A stretch of 52,050 bases of DNA from an uncultured Oscillospiraceae bacterium (GTDB taxonomy: Bacteria; Bacillota; Clostridia; Oscillospirales; Acutalibacteraceae). The notes below the pieces were generated by a model. That model was not told the DNA's origin. It was given only the letters and a program-made list of their open reading frames with translations, and ran no database searches. The stretch lies in the NCBI GenBank assembly GCA_900547445.1, contig URGJ01000010.1, positions 1-52,050 on the forward strand, given 5' to 3'. This document shows positions 48,735 to 52,050 of the stretch, piece by piece (within the stretch, counting starts at the first letter, position 1; every line of letters begins with the position of its first letter). The position numbers and the translations under genes are program-made.

Positions 48735-48817
48735 TTTTCAGTTTATAATATCTCCTGTATCGGTACTAATCTCGTATCTGCCACCGGTTGCTGTTTTGTG
48801 AACAGCGACACTATCAG
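48735..48817. other. Spacer; end of a former minus-strand frame
   Basis: The minus strand shows a short open stretch ending TGGRYEISTDTGDIIN and a stop. It could be the end of a lost gene. No start is present. Confidence 0.3.
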
Positions 48818-49771
48818 TCACAACTTTTTGTTGCCGTTATGGCTTCGTTTTTCCAAATGCAAACTCACTTTAATGTCACAAAGCATATCGGTCAGTTGTT
48901 TTGCGGCAATACTTAGACTGCGATCTTTTTTTGTTACAAGACAAATGGAACCGTTTGGGATTTTCTCTTTAAGATTTAATCGAATAATTCGCTCGCTCTC
49001 GTTTTCATTTTCGACAAACATCTCGGGAACAAAGCCAATACCGAGATTGTGCTTTATCATCGGTAATAACTGATCGGTCGTTGCTGCCTCTATATCGGGA
49101 GAAAAGACAAGTCCGTTATCCGAAAACCATTTGGAATACAACTCATAGGTCTTTGTTTTCGAGTCAAGGCATACGATTGGATATTCAGCCACTTCACGAA
49201 GCGACAAAATTTTATTTTTAAGTTCAGAATATGCCGTTCCACATACGGCTACAGAGGAAAAAGATTTGATGTTCACAGCCTTCATATCCTCTTTAATTCC
49301 TGTCGGTGTAGTTACCAAAGCAAAATCTGCAAGACCGTTTTTTAGCTCTGATATTGCTTGTGGAGTAGAACAGTTTGATATTTTTATTCGGACACCGGGA
49401 AATGAAATATGATAGCTTTCAAGCACGGGCAGAAGTAAACCGTGTAATGCCACCTCACTTACAGCAATAGAAACAATCCCTTTCTGCAAGGTCTTATCAA
49501 GAGATATTTCTGCTTCTCCTGCTTCAATTTGCTGAAAGGCAACCGCAATATGCTGATATAACTTTTCGCCTTCAGGTGTAAGCGTTACGCCTTTGTTGGA
49601 ACGAACGAAAAGAGTACAGCCAAGCTCATATTCCAATGCTTTAATTGCCCTTGTAATGTTAGGTTGATTATTAAGCAGTGCATTTGCCGCCCCAGTAAAA
49701 CTGCCGCATTTCGCAACATAATAAAAGATTCTGTAATAATCATAGCTAATGTTCATCAAGCTCACATCCAT
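48818..49771 (-). CDS. LysR-family transcriptional regulator
   Basis: The 317-residue product has an N-terminal winged helix (YYRIFYYVAKCGSFTGAANALLNNQPNITRAIKALE, split by about residue 40) and an effector domain with two lobes (VSIAVSEVALHGLLLPVLESY; IGFVPEMFV). It is divergent from a small membrane protein and a MATE exporter, so it probably regulates them. The start could be Met6 (MNISYDYY), equally supported. AT-rich dyads fill the 150-base gap to the next gene. Confidence 0.88.
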   Translation of the reverse strand: MDVSLMNISYDYYRIFYYVAKCGSFTGAANALLNNQPNITRAIKALEYELGCTLFVRSNKGVTLTPEGEKLYQHIAVAFQQIEAGEAEISLDKTLQKGIVSIAVSEVALHGLLLPVLESYHISFPGVRIKISNCSTPQAISELKNGLADFALVTTPTGIKEDMKAVNIKSFSSVAVCGTAYSELKNKILSLREVAEYPIVCLDSKTKTYELYSKWFSDNGLVFSPDIEAATTDQLLPMIKHNLGIGFVPEMFVENENESERIIRLNLKEKIPNGSICLVTKKDRSLSIAAKQLTDMLCDIKVSLHLEKRSHNGNKKL

Positions 49772-49806
49772 ATCAATTTGATATAAATCAAATATAACAT
49801 ATATAT

Positions 49807-49835
49807 TTTACATATATCGGCTTTTGAATTATAAT
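49807..49835 (+). promoter_or_regulatory. Promoter of the small membrane protein/MATE operon
   Basis: TTTACA (49807-49812), 17 bases, TATAAT (49830-49835), about 85 bases before the first ATG. It lies in the AT-rich region where a LysR protein would bind. Confidence 0.68.
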
Positions 49836-49921
49836 ACAAAAGAAAGCGTATGTCAATGCAAAACAGAACTGTTTTGATTAAAAGCCATAAATGCATACGC
49901 AAATAACGGAGGTTGAATTGT

Positions 49922-50206
49922 ATGGAGACTGTATTTGAATGTTTAATGTTGGCAGCGTTCATTATTGCTATGTGTGTTTTGATTTATCGGTTTGCAAAGA
50001 ATAAATCAACAAACATCATGGCAGAAAGAACGGTTGCGTGGACAATGGCAGTAGGATTTGCTATTGGTGTGGTAAAAGAACTTATATTTCCGCCTGTGCG
50101 CTGGGTTTTAATGCTGTATGCAATCGGCGCAATTCTTGCCTATACTGCGGCTGCTTTTTCCTATCCTTATCATAGCGATACAGAAAACAATGAAGAGGAA
50201 ACCTAA
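49922..50206 (+). CDS. Small membrane protein ahead of a MATE exporter
   Basis: The 94-residue product has about three hydrophobic segments (LMLAAFIIAMCVLIYRFA; TVAWTMAVGFAIGVV; WVLMLYAIGAILAYTAAAF) and an acidic tail. GGAGG is 9 bases before the ATG at 49922. It ends right at the MATE start, so they are co-translated. No family recognised; it may assist or modulate the exporter. Confidence 0.75.
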   Translation: METVFECLMLAAFIIAMCVLIYRFAKNKSTNIMAERTVAWTMAVGFAIGVVKELIFPPVRWVLMLYAIGAILAYTAAAFSYPYHSDTENNEEET

Positions 50207-51547
50207 ATGAACAAAGATCTGACGGTAGGTAAAACATCCTCGGTTTTATGGAAGTTTTGCCTGCCATTGTTTGGAAGCATCATCTTTCAACAACTATATA
50301 ATATTGCTGATAGTTTTGTTGCAGGAAAGTTTGTAAGCGAAGATGCTTTGGCGGCAGTCGGAAACAGTTATGAAATCACCTTGATATTCATAGCGTTTGC
50401 TTTCGGTTGTAATATCGGTTGCTCGGTTATTACAGCCCAACTTTTCGGTGCGAAAAACTATAAAGAAATGAAAACCGCCGTTTATACAACCCTGATTGCT
50501 GGCGGCGTGCTTTGTGTGGTACTGATGGCTGTTGGCGTAATATTTTGTACCGATCTTTTGCGCTTTATTAACACACCAAATAATGTTTTAGCGGACTCCA
50601 AACTGTATTTGGATATTTATATATTGGGATTGCCTTTCGTCTTTTACTATAATATTGCCACAGGAATTTTCTCGGCGCTTGGAGACTCAAAAACACCGTT
50701 TATTTTCCTTGCCTGCTCATCACTTTCCAATATTGGTATGGACATACTGTTTGTCACCGCATTCAAAATGGGAGTAGCAGGTGTAGCGTGGGCAACCTTT
50801 ATCTGCCAAGGAATCAGTTGCATACTCGCCGTTGTAGTAGTATTTTTACACCTTACCAAAATCAAGACAACCGAAAAAGCCGATGTTTTTTCGTGGAAGC
50901 TGCTTGGCAAAATATCGATTGTCGCCATCCCTAGCATCTTACAGCAAAGTTTTATTTCTGTCGGCAATATCATCATACAAGGTATTATCAACTCTTTCGG
51001 TTCAGCAGTTATGGCAGGATATTCGGCTTCTATTAAACTGAATAATTTGGTTATTACCTCACTGACCACACTCGGCAACGGTATTTCTAACTTTACCGCA
51101 CAAAACCTCGGTGCTCAGAAACCTGAGCGTGTAAAAGAAGGCTTTAAATCTGGTATTAAACTGGTATGGATGCTTTGCATACCGTTGACTATACTCTATA
51201 TTTTTGTAGGAAAATACCTACTCTATATTTTCCTTGATAATCCAAGCGGTACTGCTATGGATGTCGGTATCGAGATTCTTCGTATTCTCGCACCGTTTTA
51301 TATAGTCGTTTCGGCAAAGCTCGTTGCAGACGGCGTGTTACGTGGAGCAGAAATGATGAACAAGTTTATAATAGCGACCTTTACCGACCTTATACTCCGT
51401 GTGGTTTTTGCCAAAGCATTATCCATTCCGTTCGGTACAACAGGCATCTGGCTTGCTTGGCCTATCGGTTGGTCGGTTGCAACGGTTCTATCGGTGATGT
51501 TTTACCGGACGGGTATATGGAGGAAAAATAGAAATAAGATTACATAA
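50207..51547 (+). CDS. MATE-family multidrug/cation exporter
   Basis: The 446-residue product has twelve predicted spans in two homologous halves: FQQLYNIADSFVAGKFVSEDALAAVG and LQQSFISVGNIIIQGIINSFGSAVMAGYS (each shown across about 27 residues), the hallmark MATE pattern. It probably exports cationic drugs or metabolites using a Na+ or H+ gradient. It follows the small membrane protein without a gap and ends near an IS200-like element. Confidence 0.92.
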   Translation: MNKDLTVGKTSSVLWKFCLPLFGSIIFQQLYNIADSFVAGKFVSEDALAAVGNSYEITLIFIAFAFGCNIGCSVITAQLFGAKNYKEMKTAVYTTLIAGGVLCVVLMAVGVIFCTDLLRFINTPNNVLADSKLYLDIYILGLPFVFYYNIATGIFSALGDSKTPFIFLACSSLSNIGMDILFVTAFKMGVAGVAWATFICQGISCILAVVVVFLHLTKIKTTEKADVFSWKLLGKISIVAIPSILQQSFISVGNIIIQGIINSFGSAVMAGYSASIKLNNLVITSLTTLGNGISNFTAQNLGAQKPERVKEGFKSGIKLVWMLCIPLTILYIFVGKYLLYIFLDNPSGTAMDVGIEILRILAPFYIVVSAKLVADGVLRGAEMMNKFIIATFTDLILRVVFAKALSIPFGTTGIWLAWPIGWSVATVLSVMFYRTGIWRKNRNKIT

Positions 51548-51577
51548 TGAGATAACGCAAATTGTAATGCTAATCAT

Positions 51578-51603
51578 AACCACCCGTCAAACGGGTGGTT
51601 TGT
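51578..51603. repeat. IS200-type terminal hairpin
   Basis: AACCACCCG pairs with CGGGTGGTT around TCAAA. This is the form of IS200/IS605 end hairpins. It may also end the MATE transcript. It is followed by GAGGC/GCCTC and two similar units (GCCCTTTAAAGGGC, CCCTTAAAAGGG) spanning 51605-51745. Confidence 0.7.
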
Positions 51604-51713
51604 TCTGAGGCTAAAAGCCTCTGTTACCGGCCTGCGCCTAAAGACGCTGGCTTTCACTTTTGTTCAAGCCTATTGCCTTTGCCACTTTTGCCGCCCTTTA
51701 AAGGGCTTTCGTA

Positions 51714-52049
51714 TTACCTGCCACCCTTAAAAGGGTCTTCGTACTCTCGGACACTTAATTTATCTAATGCTATATCGTGTTTTTCTTGGTCCTCTATATA
51801 CTTTCGTATTGTTGCTTCGTTAAGTCCAACGGTACTAACATAATAGCCTTCTGCCCAGAAATGTCGATTTCCGTACTTATACTTTAAATTTGCATGCTTG
51901 TCGAACATCATCAAGGCACTTTTTCCTTTGAGATATCCCATATGTAGGTTTACAATAGATATGTTACAGTTGGCAATAAAAAATAAGTGACGAATGGAAA
52001 ATCCTGTGTTACAGTTAAGTTGCTGAGACAAAACAGACAGGAGGATCAA
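51714..52049 (-). pseudogene. tnpA: IS200-like transposase TnpA, C-terminal part
   Basis: From MGYLKGKSALMMFD on, the frame matches IS200 TnpA: GNRHFWAEGYYVSTVG, then NEATIRKYIEDQEKHD, where the Tyr and the Gln four residues on belong to the catalytic helix. Upstream, where the HUH motif (His-hydrophobic-His) should be, the sequence is unrelated and contains two copies of TGTTACAGTT (51962, 52007 on the plus strand). The frame stays open at the window edge. The element is likely inactive. Confidence 0.75.
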
Positions 52050-52050
52050 C

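Noticed and set aside
51605..51745. CRISPR-like repeat array (two similar units of about 30 bases with palindromes)
   Set aside because: There are only two imperfect units, with no spacer pattern, and they belong to the known noncoding end of IS200-like elements.

Overview
The window looks like a chromosome segment of a spore-forming, anaerobic Clostridia species, probably a gut Oscillospirales/Ruminococcaceae-type bacterium. Evidence for this is dipicolinate synthase (dpaA/dpaB), strong AGGAGG ribosome sites, perfect TTGACA-17-TATAAT promoters, Feo iron uptake, an ECF-type vitamin transporter and sortase-anchored surface proteins. The species cannot be named from sequence alone.

Layout. (1) 1-9214 is the end of an integrative conjugative-type element. 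All of its genes lie on the minus strand: a huge SpaA/Cna_B thioester adhesin, a lipoprotein, ParB (TTG start), ParA, a helix-turn-helix protein and small proteins. It ends at a 3' half of tRNA-Ser(CGA) (9215-9271), which marks the attachment junction, and repeated GTTCTCTCC boxes lie beside that end. (2) 9279-16809 starts with two half-size TauE/SafE genes. Next comes a carbohydrate operon (ThuA-like protein, three Gfo/Idh/MocA oxidoreductases, two TIM-barrel isomerases) and a convergent AraC regulator. (3) 16906-29754 is housekeeping: feoA; a tightly overlapping minus operon murC-alaX-prmA-prfB-PPIase lipoprotein-Sfp-type transferase; cca-dpaA-dpaB; a Rieske-tailed FAD oxidoreductase; and feoB. 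(4) 29755-30790 is a scrap yard holding an IS256-like tail, a flavodoxin start and a metQ fragment. (5) 30802-36606 is a sulfur amino-acid locus: metY, an Rrf2/CymR-like regulator, cysK, mccB and mccA. (6) 36578-38262 holds a decayed pdxST pair, a DUF3793 protein and a flavodoxin. (7) 38433-47138 is a cobalamin-riboswitch-controlled module. It encodes an HNR-repeat small protein, a surface beta-propeller/Big_2 protein, a DUF4430 (transcobalamin-like) lipoprotein, EcfT, a single polypeptide fusing both EcfA ATPases to an S component, and a Cys-rich small protein. (8) 47139-48780 is a second scrap yard: a tRNA-Pro 3' half, integrase, XRE and IS3 fragments, and a cyclophilin-like domain. (9) 48818-51547 holds a LysR regulator divergent from a small membrane protein and a MATE exporter. 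(10) The window closes with an IS200-like transposase remnant.

The most notable observation is in the sulfur locus. Two short reading frames rich in Cys codons (one also in Met codons) each have a good ribosome site, and each is followed by a rho-independent terminator just before a sulfur gene (metY; mccBA). Each carries a segment after the Cys codons that repeats part of the terminator's 3' arm and can pair with its 5' arm. This is the textbook layout of ribosome-mediated transcription attenuation, here apparently reading cysteine (or Cys/Met) supply. The cobalamin module is the second highlight: four mutually complementary segments follow the riboswitch, and surface-exposed candidate B12-capture proteins sit beside an all-in-one ECF transporter.
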